A stretch of 64,000 nt of DNA, taken from contig NZ_CP113431.1 of NCBI RefSeq assembly GCF_030506255.1, positions 744,001 through 808,000 of the forward strand. The letters run 5' to 3'. Of the stretch, positions 15,536 to 23,673 are shown one piece after another; position 1 is the first letter of the stretch, and every line of letters starts with the position of its first letter. Made by a program: the position numbers and the translations under genes. The notes beneath the pieces were generated by a model. It saw only the letters and a list, made by a program, of their open reading frames with translations, did no database searches and was not told where the DNA came from. The stretch comes from Nocardioides sp. Arc9.136. GTDB taxonomy: Bacteria; Actinomycetota; Actinomycetes; Propionibacteriales; Nocardioidaceae.

Positions 15536-15608
15536 TGCCCCAGGCAGGAGTCGAACCTGCGACCTTTCGCTTAGGAGGCGGCTGCTCTATCCGCTGAGCT
15601 ACTGGGGC
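15536..15608 (-). tRNA. tRNA-Arg(CCU)
   Basis: Minus-strand cloverleaf of 73 nt without encoded CCA. Acceptor stem GCCCCAG/CTGGGGC pairs fully, D-stem GCTC/GAGC, T-stem GCAGG/CCTGC with TTCGACT loop. The anticodon loop CTCCTAA gives CCU, reading AGG. The anticodon stem is unusual: GCCGC opposite GCGAA allows only three pairs, with the two outer positions as C-A and G-A mismatches. It is convergent with the saccharopine-dehydrogenase-like gene. The other half of the cloverleaf is sound, so it is called a tRNA with a possible defect. Confidence 0.85.
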
Positions 15609-15747
15609 CGGCGACCATCCTGGCAGGCGGGGGGTCGGTCCGCGATGTGAGGGTCGGCCGGTCGATTCCTTAACCTTGTGGGCGAGGGGAAAGCAGCGGA
15701 CCGAGGGGCACCGAGGTCCCGGTCGTGGCCGAGGGGAAGGGGGCGTC

Positions 15748-17352
15748 GTGGCTCGTCGTGTCGTGGTCCTCCTGGTGATCGTCCTCGGCGTCAGCGTGCT
15801 GGTGACGGCGGCGCTGGCCTCGCCCGCGCGCCAGGACCGGCCCGCCGAGCGGCTCCCCAGCGCGCCGACGGCCGGCCAGCGCTCGGGCATGACGCCGCAG
15901 GGCTACGAGTACGAGCAGCCGCGGCACCGCCCCGACGCACGCCGTGCCGGCGACGACCGGCCCAACGTCGTGCTGATCACCACCGACGACCAGGCGCTCA
16001 GCGACATGCGCTGGATGCCGCGGACGAGGCGGTGGCTCGCGCGCGGTGGCGTGACGTTCCGCAACATGCTCTCCCCGCACCCGCTGTGCTGCCCGGCCCG
16101 GGCGGAGATCCTCACCGGCCAGTTCGCCCAGAACAACGGCGTGCACACCAACGCCGGGCCGTACGGCGGCGCCGGGGCGCTGCGGGAGCCCGACAACACG
16201 ATCGCGGCCTGGCTGCAGGACTCCGGCTACCTGGTCGGGATGAGCGGCAAGTATCTCAACCAGTACGACGCCACCCAGGGCGTCCCGGACGGGTGGGACT
16301 TCTGGAACGTCGCCACGACCAACGAGTTCGGCTACGAGCGCTACCCGATGTACGGCAACGGCGAGCCGGTCTTCCACACCCGTGAGTACTCCAGCGACGT
16401 CATCCGCGACGACACCGTCGACCTCGTCGAGCAGTGGTCGGAGGCCGACCAGCCGTTCTTCATCTGGTCCTCCTACTACGCACCCCACGGGCTCTGCCAG
16501 GACACCGGTGGGTGCGCGAAGCCCCCGGTCCCGGCCCCGCGGCACCGCGACCTGTACCGCCGCTCCGCGGTGCCCTCGCTGGGCAAGCCGTCCTTCGACG
16601 AGGACGACGTGCGCGACAAGAGCCGCGAGATCCGCAAGCGCGAGAAGGTCGGGCGCCGCTCCGTGACGTACCTCCACCGCCAGCGCATCCGGGCGCTCGC
16701 AGCGGTCGACCAGGGGGTGGACCAGACCTTCGAGGCGCTGCGCCGCACCGGCGAGCTCGACGACACCGTCGTGCTGTTCACCTCCGACAACGGCTACCTG
16801 CTGGGGGAGCACCGCTACCGCGGCAAGATCCTCCCCTACGAGGAGTCGATCCGGGTGCCGCTCCTCGCCCGCGGGCCGGGCATCCCGGCCGGCGGCGTGC
16901 GCGACCAGGTCGTGACCACCGTCGACCTGGCACCGACCATCCTCGACGTGACCGGGGTCGAGCCCGGCCGGGTGGTCGACGGTCGCTCGGTGCTGCCGTT
17001 CGCCCGGGACCGCGACCGCCCGCGCCCCGACTCCGACATCCTCATCCAGGCCGGCGGCCGGCCCGACGAATCGCCGACCCCCTGGTGGTACCGCGGCGTG
17101 CGCAACGAGCGGTGGACGTTCGTGCGGTGGGACGACACCGGCTTCCTCGAGCTCTACGACAACCGGCGCGACCCCTACCAGCTGCAGAACCTCGCCCGCG
17201 ACCGGCGCCACCGCGGTGTCCTGCGGGAGATGCGGCAGCGGCTGGCGGCGCTCGAGGACTGCTCCGGCGAGGAGTGCCGGGTCGACCTGGGGCCGCCGCC
17301 GCGCCCGCCCGGCGACCGGCGCGGCGACCGCCGCGGGGATCCGCGCGGCTGA
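15748..17352 (+). CDS. secreted or membrane-anchored type I sulfatase
   Basis: 534 residues from GTG 15748 (GAAGGGGG upstream). An N-terminal hydrophobic helix (VVVLLVIVLGVSVLVTAAL) acts as signal or anchor. NVVLITTDDQ supplies the metal-binding Asp pair, LCCPARAEILTGQ carries C-x-P-x-R with Cys114 as the residue to be converted to formylglycine, and MSGKYLNQY and FTSDNGYLLGEHR are further family blocks. It resembles N-acetylglucosamine-6-sulfatase-like enzymes; substrate unknown. A formylglycine-generating enzyme is not in the window. The last 30 residues are Pro/Arg/Gly-rich (repeated GDRRGD). Confidence 0.9.
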   Translation: MARRVVVLLVIVLGVSVLVTAALASPARQDRPAERLPSAPTAGQRSGMTPQGYEYEQPRHRPDARRAGDDRPNVVLITTDDQALSDMRWMPRTRRWLARGGVTFRNMLSPHPLCCPARAEILTGQFAQNNGVHTNAGPYGGAGALREPDNTIAAWLQDSGYLVGMSGKYLNQYDATQGVPDGWDFWNVATTNEFGYERYPMYGNGEPVFHTREYSSDVIRDDTVDLVEQWSEADQPFFIWSSYYAPHGLCQDTGGCAKPPVPAPRHRDLYRRSAVPSLGKPSFDEDDVRDKSREIRKREKVGRRSVTYLHRQRIRALAAVDQGVDQTFEALRRTGELDDTVVLFTSDNGYLLGEHRYRGKILPYEESIRVPLLARGPGIPAGGVRDQVVTTVDLAPTILDVTGVEPGRVVDGRSVLPFARDRDRPRPDSDILIQAGGRPDESPTPWWYRGVRNERWTFVRWDDTGFLELYDNRRDPYQLQNLARDRRHRGVLREMRQRLAALEDCSGEECRVDLGPPPRPPGDRRGDRRGDPRG

Positions 17353-17369
17353 GAACCGGCTGAGGGTTT

Positions 17370-17399
17370 TTGGGGTTACCCGCCGGTGCTGGTCACAAT
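17370..17399 (+). promoter_or_regulatory. candidate promoter of the LCP gene
   Basis: TTGGGG (17370-17375) and CACAAT (17394-17399) are 18 bp apart, about 30 nt before ATG 17430, which has its own AAGGTGA ribosome site. Confidence 0.4.
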
Positions 17400-17429
17400 G
17401 GGACGTTCCCGCACACGCGAAGGTGACCC

Positions 17430-18692
17430 ATGCCCGACGAGCAGTCCGAGCAGCCTGCCCCGCCGGGTTCCGGCACGCCGCGCGCCGAGGCCCGACGCAA
17501 GCCCGACAGCCGCGGCCGGGCGGGCCGCCGCCGCGCCCGGCGGCGCCGCCGGCACACCGTGGCCCGGGTGCTGGGCATCACCACGGTGGTCCTGGCGATG
17601 GTCACCGGGCTCTCCGTCGTCTTCCTCTACCGGTCGCTCAACGGCGACCTGACGGTGGAGGACCTCGACGAGCAGCTCGGCGCGGACCGGCCCGCCGCAC
17701 GGACCATCGACGACCCGGGCAAGCCGCTCAACATCCTGGTCATGGGTGACGACACCCGCGAGGGCGCCGGCAACGCGATCGACCAGGAGGCCGGCGGCGG
17801 CTCGGACACCACGATCCTCTTCCACCTGTCCGCGGACCGCGAGAACGCCTACGGCGTGAGCATCCCCCGCGACTCGCTGGTCGACCGCCCCGAGTGCTAC
17901 ACCGACGACGGCGACACCATCCCGGCCGAGGAGGGCGTCATGTGGAACGCGGCGTACTCCGTCGGTGGTCCTGCGTGCACGATGCGGCAGTTCGAGCAGC
18001 TCACCGGGGTCCGCCTCGACAACTACGTCGTCGTCGACTTCCAGGGCTTCCAGGACATGGTCGACGCCATCGACGGCGTCGAGGTCTGCATCCCCGAGGA
18101 CATCTCCGACCCCGCGCACGGCATCAACATCCCCGCCGGGACCCGGGAGATCGAGGGCAAGGAGGCGCTGAACTACGTCCGCGCCCGCTACACCCTCGGC
18201 GACGGCTCCGACATCGGCCGGATCAAGCGCCAGCAGGCCTTCATCGCGGCGATGGCGAAGAAGGTCGTCTCCGGCAACGTGCTCGCCCGGCCCGACCGGG
18301 TCGTGGGTTTCCTCAAGGCCGCGATCGGCTCGCTGACCACGGACTTCGAGAACCTCTGGGACATCGGCCGGGTGGGCTACAGCTTCCAGCACATCGGGCT
18401 GGACAACATCAAGTTCATCACCGTGCCGTTCCAGTACAGCGAGGTCGACCCCGGCCGCGTCGAGTGGCTCCCGGAGGCGCAGCGCGTCTGGGACCGGGTC
18501 GCCAACGACGAGCCGCTGAGCCGCCGGCTGCAGGACGGCGTGATCACCGCCGGCAACGTACCCGGCACCGGGGGCGGCTCGAGCACGGGCCCGTCCGGGA
18601 GCCCGTCCGGCAGTCCGTCGTCGAGCCCCTCGGCCGGTCCGGAGGACGAGGAGCGGACCGAGCAGCTCGAGGCGGCGGGGCTGTGCACGTGA
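17430..18692 (+). CDS. LytR-CpsA-Psr (LCP) family cell-wall ligase
   Basis: 420 residues. A basic cytosolic N-terminus (RRRARRRRR) precedes one TM helix (VLGITTVVLAMVTGLSVVFLY), then the extracellular LCP domain with NILVMGDDTRE, SDTTILFHL, VSIPRDSLVD (substrate-binding Arg/Asp), GVEVCIPEDI and GKEALNYVRARY ... DIGRIKRQQAF. LCP enzymes attach arabinogalactan, teichoic-acid-like or other glycopolymers to peptidoglycan. The tail is a Ser/Gly/Pro-rich linker ending ERTEQLEAAGLCT. The next small gene overlaps by GTGA. Confidence 0.93.
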   Translation: MPDEQSEQPAPPGSGTPRAEARRKPDSRGRAGRRRARRRRRHTVARVLGITTVVLAMVTGLSVVFLYRSLNGDLTVEDLDEQLGADRPAARTIDDPGKPLNILVMGDDTREGAGNAIDQEAGGGSDTTILFHLSADRENAYGVSIPRDSLVDRPECYTDDGDTIPAEEGVMWNAAYSVGGPACTMRQFEQLTGVRLDNYVVVDFQGFQDMVDAIDGVEVCIPEDISDPAHGINIPAGTREIEGKEALNYVRARYTLGDGSDIGRIKRQQAFIAAMAKKVVSGNVLARPDRVVGFLKAAIGSLTTDFENLWDIGRVGYSFQHIGLDNIKFITVPFQYSEVDPGRVEWLPEAQRVWDRVANDEPLSRRLQDGVITAGNVPGTGGGSSTGPSGSPSGSPSSSPSAGPEDEERTEQLEAAGLCT

Positions 18693-18859
18693 GCGGACAG
18701 CCGCTCACCGAGTGGGAGCGGGCGCGGCGCCGCGCCGAGGTCTTCGGGGAGGCCCTGCCGGAGACGACCCGCGACGAGCGGGACGACGACCGCCGGGGAG
18801 AGCGCCGGGACGGCGACACCTGGCTGCAGGAGCAGGTGCCGCCGCACCACGGCGGCTGA
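18689..18859 (+). CDS. small hypothetical protein, 56 aa, coupled to LCP
   Basis: GTG 18689 overlaps the LCP stop (GTGA). The product begins VSGQPLTEWERARRRAEVF and ends WLQEQVPPHHGG: hydrophilic, mixed charge, no signal peptide or membrane helix. The frame has native third-position GC. The exact 4-nt overlap and the organised ends argue for a real gene translated with the cell-wall ligase. Function unknown; a cytosolic partner of the LCP N-terminus is one possibility. Confidence 0.6.
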   Translation: MSGQPLTEWERARRRAEVFGEALPETTRDERDDDRRGERRDGDTWLQEQVPPHHGG

Positions 18860-18896
18860 GGGCGGCTGAGAGCGGCTGGCGGTGGACGCCGCGGGC

Positions 18897-19283
18897 TCAG
18901 GCCTGCGGTCGCTGGCCTGAGCCCTGCGCGGCGAGCAGGTCGCGGATCTCCTGCAGCAGCTGGATGTCCTCGGGCGTGCCTGCCGGGGCGCTCGGGAAGT
19001 AGCGCTCCTTGGCCTTGACGTAGGGCGTCACCACGAAGAAGTAGACGACCGCGGCCAGGATGAGGAACGCGACGGCCGCGGTGATGAACGGGCCGACGAG
19101 GACGTCGCCGGGCGCGAAGTCGTCGAAGTTCGGCTGCTTGCCGCCGGTGATCTTGGCGATGGCCGACATCAGCATGCCGGTGAAGGCGGTCACGACGGCG
19201 GTGAACGCCGTGCCGATGATGACCGCGACCGCGAGGTCGACGAGGTTGCCGCGGAGCAGGAAGTTCTTGAAGCCGCCGAGCAT
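18897..19283 (-). CDS. mscL: large-conductance mechanosensitive channel MscL
   Basis: 128 residues. MLGGFKNFLLRGNLVDLAVAV is the N-terminal amphipathic helix and start of TM1, with the AVIIGTAF pore segment; TM2 is VAFLILAAVVYFFVVTPY; the C-terminal helix EDIQLLQEIRDLLAAQ forms the cytosolic bundle. It opens on membrane tension to release solutes during osmotic downshock. GGAGGCACC precedes ATG 19283. Its closeness to ruc and the 5-FTHF ligase echoes the M. tuberculosis Rv0985c-Rv0992c order. Confidence 0.96.
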   Translation of the reverse strand: MLGGFKNFLLRGNLVDLAVAVIIGTAFTAVVTAFTGMLMSAIAKITGGKQPNFDDFAPGDVLVGPFITAAVAFLILAAVVYFFVVTPYVKAKERYFPSAPAGTPEDIQLLQEIRDLLAAQGSGQRPQA

Positions 19284-19321
19284 GGTGCCTCCAGGGGGCG
19301 GGAGCGAGGGACCTCGGAACG

Positions 19322-19951
19322 CTAGCGGCTCCAGGCGTAGGTCAGGAAGGACCGGGTGGCGGCGTCGGCGACGGCCGTGACCTCGGCGGTCGCGGCGCCG
19401 ACGACGACCAGGCGGCCGGTCAGCCCGTTCCCGCCGACCGCGGGCTCCACGTCCACGGGCAGCGCCAGGACGGGCACGCTGGTCGCGACCACCGCGGCGC
19501 CCCCCGAGCGGGGGTCGGCGGCCAGCAGGTCGATCTCGTCGCCCACCTCGAGCAGGTCGGCCATGCCGGCGTCCGGCAGCCGGACGGGCACGGCGGTCAG
19601 GTCCGGTCGGCCGTCGGTCAGGCCCGGGCCGACCAGCCGCACGTCGGTCACCGGCTCGCCGCGGCGCACCGGTGCCGCCAGCACCCGCCCGACGGGGTCG
19701 GGCAGGCCGGTCGGCGCGCTGCCGGGCGCCCAGGCGGCGCGGACCACGTCCTGGCTCGTCACCACCGTGCCGACCGGGAGGTCGCGGGCGGCCACGGTGA
19801 CCGCCACCGTGGCGGGCGGCGGCTCGGCGGTCGCCTGCAGGCCGGCGGCGACCGCGACGGCGGTGAGGACCGCGGCGAGCAACCGGCGTCGCGCGAGCAC
19901 GCCCCGGCGTACGGCGCGGGCGGGTCGGGTCAGGCGGTCGGGCAGGCGCAT
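19322..19951 (-). CDS. SAF domain protein (CpaB/RcpC-like)
   Basis: 209 residues. After a basic N-terminus and one hydrophobic helix (LLAAVLTAVAVAAGL) comes a SAF domain with VAARDLPVGTVVTSQDVV and GEPVTDVRLVG. The arrangement fits the Flp-pilus assembly protein CpaB/RcpC or flagellar FlgA-like chaperones, but no other pilus genes are present, so a free-standing periplasmic-face SAF protein is the safe call. It lies between mscL and ruc on the same strand. Confidence 0.8.
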   Translation of the reverse strand: MRLPDRLTRPARAVRRGVLARRRLLAAVLTAVAVAAGLQATAEPPPATVAVTVAARDLPVGTVVTSQDVVRAAWAPGSAPTGLPDPVGRVLAAPVRRGEPVTDVRLVGPGLTDGRPDLTAVPVRLPDAGMADLLEVGDEIDLLAADPRSGGAAVVATSVPVLALPVDVEPAVGGNGLTGRLVVVGAATAEVTAVADAATRSFLTYAWSR

Positions 19952-20016
19952 CCCCCGACCGTAGGAGAGTGCGCGCCGGCGTGCGGCGCGCTCTCCACAG
20001 GCTCAGCGGGTGGGCG

Positions 20017-20349
20017 TCAGGACGCGGCGGCGGTGCTGCTGGACGAGGAGCCCGAGGTGCTCGAGGAGCTCGAGCCGGCCGTGGAGCTGGTCGAGGAGGA
20101 GCTGTCGGAGCCGCCCGAGCCGGACGAGGAGGACGAGCTGGCCGACGCCGGGGTGTCGCTGGAGGAGCTGCTCGAGCGGCTGTCGGTGCGGTAGAAGCCC
20201 GAGCCCTTGAAGACGACGCCGACGGCGTTGAACAGCTTGCGCAGGCGGCCCGAGCACTCCGGGCACTCGGTCAGCGCGTCGTCGGAGAAGCTCTGGAACT
20301 GCTCGAAGGCGTGGCCGCACTCGGTGCAGGCGTACTGGTAGGTCGGCAA
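20017..20349 (-). CDS. ruc: Ruc-like FmdB zinc-ribbon protein with Ser-rich tail
   Basis: 110 residues from the TTG at 20349 (start ordinarily MPTYQYACTECGH in this family; CCGGAG lies about 6 nt upstream). Four cysteines, Cys8, Cys11, Cys29 and Cys32, form the FmdB zinc ribbon. From about residue 57 the chain is a disordered tail of which well over half is serine. M. tuberculosis Rv0991c (Ruc) has the same length, the same zinc ribbon and a serine-rich disordered tail; it is a redox-regulated chaperone induced by heat through HrcA. The CIRCE-like operator just upstream supports orthology. Neighbours (mscL, 5-FTHF ligase) agree. Confidence 0.82.
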   Translation of the reverse strand: MPTYQYACTECGHAFEQFQSFSDDALTECPECSGRLRKLFNAVGVVFKGSGFYRTDSRSSSSSSDTPASASSSSSSGSGGSDSSSSTSSTAGSSSSSTSGSSSSSTAAAS

Positions 20350-20379
20350 CGTCAACTCCGGGGGTCTGAGCACGGTTCT

Positions 20380-20406
20380 TTGGCACTCTCGTGGTGCGAC
20401 TGCCAA
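20380..20406. promoter_or_regulatory. CIRCE element (HrcA operator)
   Basis: TTGGCACTC-N9-GACTGCCAA. The actinobacterial CIRCE form is TTGGCACTC-N9-GAGTGCCAA, so 17 of 18 arm bases match with the exact 9-bp spacer. It sits between ruc (minus, start 20349) and the penicillin acylase (plus, start 20434), so heat-shock repressor HrcA, encoded elsewhere, probably controls ruc and perhaps the acylase. Confidence 0.82.
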
Positions 20407-20433
20407 TTCTAGGACACGGCAGAATGACACACC

Positions 20434-23085
20434 ATGTCCGACCAGCAGGCCGACCGTCCGACCTCCCCGCCGGAGGCCGGGGCGAGCACGCGGCGCCGCC
20501 GCCGTCCGCTCGCCGCGCTGCGCGCCTGGCCGCGGTGGGCCCGCCTGTCGACGTACGTCGCCGGCGGGCTGGTCCTGGTGCTGCTCGCCGCCACCGTGAC
20601 GGTCGGGGTGCTGGTGCGCCGGCCGCTCCCGCAGACGTCGGGCTCGGCCGAGCTGACCGGCCTCGAGGGCGACGTGGAGGTGGTGCGCGACGAGCACGGC
20701 GTGCCGCAGCTCTACGGCGACAGCCTCGAGGACCTCGTGCGTGCGCAGGGCTACGTCCACGCCCAGGAGCGGTTCTTCGAGATGGACGTGCGCCGTCACG
20801 CGACGGCCGGGCGGCTGGCCGAGATGTTCGGCGAGGACGCGCTCGAGAGCGACGAGGCGGTGCGCACCATGGGCTGGCGGCGCGTGGCCGAGCGCGAGCT
20901 GGCGGTCATCGCCCCGCGGACCCGCCAGCTGCTCGAGGCGTACGCCGCCGGCGTGAACGGCTACCTCCACGAGCGCTCGGCGTCGGAGCTGGCCGTGGAG
21001 TACACCGTCCTGAACGCCTCCGGCCTCGGCTACCGGCCCGAGGACTGGACCCCCGTCGACTCGCTGGCCTGGCTCAAGGCGATGGCGTGGGACCTGCGCG
21101 GCAACATGGGCGACGAGGTCGACCGGGCGCTGACGGCGGCCGCGGTGGGCGAGGAGCGCGCCGAGGAGCTGTGGCCGGCGTACCCCTTCGACCGGCACGA
21201 GCCGATCGTCGGCCGCGGCGCCGTCGTCGACGGGGTCTTCCAGGCCGACGCCACGACCGGCGGCACCCGGCTGCCCCAGCGGCCGGCCTGGCGGGCCGAC
21301 GCGCGCGCGGGCCAGCGGGCGGCGCTGCGCCGGGTGCGCGACGCGCTGGACGCGGTGCCGTCCTGGCTGGGCCGGGGCGACGGCATCGGCTCCAACAGCT
21401 GGGTGGTCGACGGCGAGCACTCCGCGACCGGTGAGCCGCTGCTGGCCAACGACCCGCACCTCGGGGCGTCGGTGCCGGGGGTCTGGATGCAGATGGGCCT
21501 GCACTGCCGCACGGTCTCGGAGGCCTGCCCGCTGCAGGTCGCCGGCTTCACCTTCTCCGGCGTCCCGGGGGTGGTGATCGGCCACAACGCCGACATCGCC
21601 TGGGGCTTCACCAACCTCGGCCCGGACGTCACCGACCTCTACCTCGAGCGGGTCGTCGGCGACGGCTACCGCTACGACGGGGAGGTGCGGCCGCTGCGCA
21701 CGCGGACCGAGACCATCGAGGTCCGCGACGCCGACCCGGTCACCCTCACCGTCCGCTCCACCCGGCACGGCCCGCTGCTCTCCGACGTCGACGACGACCT
21801 CGCCGCGATCGGGGAGGACGCCGCGACCGGGGCGGCGGCCGGGCAGGAGTACGGCGTCGCGCTGGCCTGGACGGCGCTCGAGCCCACGACGACGGCCGAC
21901 GCGATCATCGCGATGAACACCGCGACGGACTGGGAGTCCTTCCGCGAGGCCGCCTCCTCCTTCGCCGTCCCGGCCCAGAACCTGGTGTACGCCGACCGTG
22001 CGGGGCACATCGGCTACCAGGCGCCGGGCGTGGTGCCGGTGCGCAAGTCCGGCAACGACGGCCGGTGGCCGGCCGAGGGCTGGCGGCCCGAGGACGACTG
22101 GACGGAGGAGAGCGTGCCGTTCGACGGCCTGCCGAACGTGCTCGACCCCGAGGAGGGCTTCGTCGTCACGGCCAACCAGGCGGTCATCGGCCCGGACTAC
22201 CCCTACGCGCTGACCGAGGACTGGGACCGCGGCTACCGCGCCCAGCGCATCCGTGACCTGCTCGAGGAGGAGGGGGAGCTGACCGTTGAGGAGATGCTCG
22301 ACGTGCAGCTCGACGACCTCAACCCGATGGCGGGGACGCTCGTGCCCTACCTGCTCGACATCGACCTGCGCCCCGGCTACGCCTCCGACGGCCAGGAGCT
22401 GCTGGCCGACTGGGACGGTTCCCAGCCCGCCGACAGTGCGCCCGCGGCGTACTACAACGTGGTCTGGCGCAACCTGCTCGAGCGCACCTTCCACGACGAG
22501 CTGCCCGAGGAGCTGTGGCCCGACGGCGGCCAGCGCTGGTTCGCGGTCGTCGGGCGCCTGGTGGGCGCGCCGGCCGACCCATGGTGGGACGACGTGACGA
22601 CCGAGGACGTCGTCGAGCGGCGCGACGACGTCCTGCGGCAGGCGCTGCTCGACGCCCGCGACGAGATCACCCGGCTGCAGTCGCTGCACCCCGAGGACTG
22701 GTCGTGGGGCGGGCTGCACACCCTGGAGCTGCGCTCGGCGACGCTGGGGGAGTCGGGGATCGGGCCGGTCGAGGCGCTGGTCAACCGCGGCGACTGGGAG
22801 GTCGGGGGCGGCTCCTCGGTCGTGGACGCGACCTCCTGGGACGCCGCGGAGGGGTACGGCGTCACCGCGGTGCCCTCGATGCGGATGGTCGTGTCGCTCG
22901 CCGACCTCGACGACTCGCGCTGGATCAACCTGACCGGGGTCTCCGGCCACCCCGCGAGCGGGCACTACACCGACCAGACCGACCTGTGGGCGACGGGGGA
23001 GACGATCGCCTGGCCGTTCTCGACCGAGGCCGTCGACGAGGCCGGCGAGGACGTGCTCAGGCTGGTGCCGGGCCGAACCGAGTGA
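20434..23085 (+). CDS. penicillin acylase family Ntn-hydrolase
   Basis: 883 residues. A basic N-terminus is followed by one membrane helix (about residues 41-61), so the enzyme is exported or anchored. The alpha part has VEVVRDEHGVPQLYGDS and LVRAQGYVHAQERFFEMDVRR. GDGIGSNSWVV holds the autocleavage site before Ser320, the N-terminal nucleophile of the beta chain. Later blocks LLANDPHLG, VIGHNADIAWGFTN and QNLVYAD are standard. It hydrolyses amides: beta-lactam side chains, N-acyl-homoserine lactones or similar; natural substrate unknown. Convergent with the 5-FTHF ligase, 29-bp overlap. Confidence 0.93.
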   Translation: MSDQQADRPTSPPEAGASTRRRRRPLAALRAWPRWARLSTYVAGGLVLVLLAATVTVGVLVRRPLPQTSGSAELTGLEGDVEVVRDEHGVPQLYGDSLEDLVRAQGYVHAQERFFEMDVRRHATAGRLAEMFGEDALESDEAVRTMGWRRVAERELAVIAPRTRQLLEAYAAGVNGYLHERSASELAVEYTVLNASGLGYRPEDWTPVDSLAWLKAMAWDLRGNMGDEVDRALTAAAVGEERAEELWPAYPFDRHEPIVGRGAVVDGVFQADATTGGTRLPQRPAWRADARAGQRAALRRVRDALDAVPSWLGRGDGIGSNSWVVDGEHSATGEPLLANDPHLGASVPGVWMQMGLHCRTVSEACPLQVAGFTFSGVPGVVIGHNADIAWGFTNLGPDVTDLYLERVVGDGYRYDGEVRPLRTRTETIEVRDADPVTLTVRSTRHGPLLSDVDDDLAAIGEDAATGAAAGQEYGVALAWTALEPTTTADAIIAMNTATDWESFREAASSFAVPAQNLVYADRAGHIGYQAPGVVPVRKSGNDGRWPAEGWRPEDDWTEESVPFDGLPNVLDPEEGFVVTANQAVIGPDYPYALTEDWDRGYRAQRIRDLLEEEGELTVEEMLDVQLDDLNPMAGTLVPYLLDIDLRPGYASDGQELLADWDGSQPADSAPAAYYNVVWRNLLERTFHDELPEELWPDGGQRWFAVVGRLVGAPADPWWDDVTTEDVVERRDDVLRQALLDARDEITRLQSLHPEDWSWGGLHTLELRSATLGESGIGPVEALVNRGDWEVGGGSSVVDATSWDAAEGYGVTAVPSMRMVVSLADLDDSRWINLTGVSGHPASGHYTDQTDLWATGETIAWPFSTEAVDEAGEDVLRLVPGRTE

Positions 23086-23650
23086 TCCCGCCGGCCGTGG
23101 CCGCGGCGAGCACCGGCCGGTCGTGCGGCTCGACGGGGACGTCGAGCCCGACCTCCCCGTCGTGCAGCAGCACGCAGGTCCAGGTGCCGACCGGCACGCG
23201 GGCCAGCGCCCGGTCGTAGGAGCCGCCCCCGCGGCCCAGGCGCATCCCGGTCGACGAGACCGCCAGGCCCGGCACGAGCACCACGTCGGCGGTCGCGACC
23301 GCCTCGACGCCGAGCGAGTCGACCGGCTCCAGCAGGCCCATCCTGGCCGGGGCGAGGGCGGTGTCGCCGCGCCAGGTGCCCCAGTCCAGGCCCCCGTCGG
23401 GGAGCAGGCGGGGGAGCAGGACCCGCTTGCCGGCCGCCGTCAGGCCGTCCAGCAGCGCGGCCGTGCCGGGCTCCACGCCGATCGAGACGTACGCCGCTAC
23501 GGTGGCCGCGCGGCGTACCTCCGGGGCGGCGAGCAGGTGGCCGGCGGTGGCCCGGGCGGCCTCGCCGAGCTCGAGCAGCGGACGCCGGCGCCGGTCGGCC
23601 AGGACCTGGTCGCGCAGGGCCGTCTTGGCGGGCAGTTGCCGGTTGTCCAC
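23057..23650 (-). CDS. 5-formyltetrahydrofolate cyclo-ligase
   Basis: 197 residues from GTG 23650. The LRDQVLADRRRR N-terminus, VAAYVSIGVEPGTAALL strand, GKRVLLPRLLPDGGLDWG and the glycine-rich LGRGGGSYDRAL (ATP/phosphate site) are hallmarks of the family, normally about 190-200 residues. It converts 5-formyl-THF to 5,10-methenyl-THF with ATP. It matches M. tuberculosis Rv0992c in position next to the uridylyltransferase gene. Its 3' end overlaps the penicillin acylase 3' end by 29 bp. Confidence 0.93.
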   Translation of the reverse strand: MDNRQLPAKTALRDQVLADRRRRPLLELGEAARATAGHLLAAPEVRRAATVAAYVSIGVEPGTAALLDGLTAAGKRVLLPRLLPDGGLDWGTWRGDTALAPARMGLLEPVDSLGVEAVATADVVLVPGLAVSSTGMRLGRGGGSYDRALARVPVGTWTCVLLHDGEVGLDVPVEPHDRPVLAAATAGGITRFGPAPA

Positions 23651-23660
23651 GCGACGAGCC

Positions 23661-23666
23661 TACGAT
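23661..23666 (+). promoter_or_regulatory. -10 box TACGAT, leaderless start of UGPase operon
   Basis: TACGAT ends 7 nt before ATG 23674 and no ribosome site is present. Confidence 0.5.
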
Positions 23667-23673
23667 CGACGGC

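Noticed and set aside
20350..22965. Very long open frame on the minus strand opposite the penicillin acylase gene
   Set aside because: It is the antisense of a clear gene; in GC-rich DNA such frames arise because G/C-ended codons avoid stops. The peptide has no recognisable domain apart from the true Ruc-like end.
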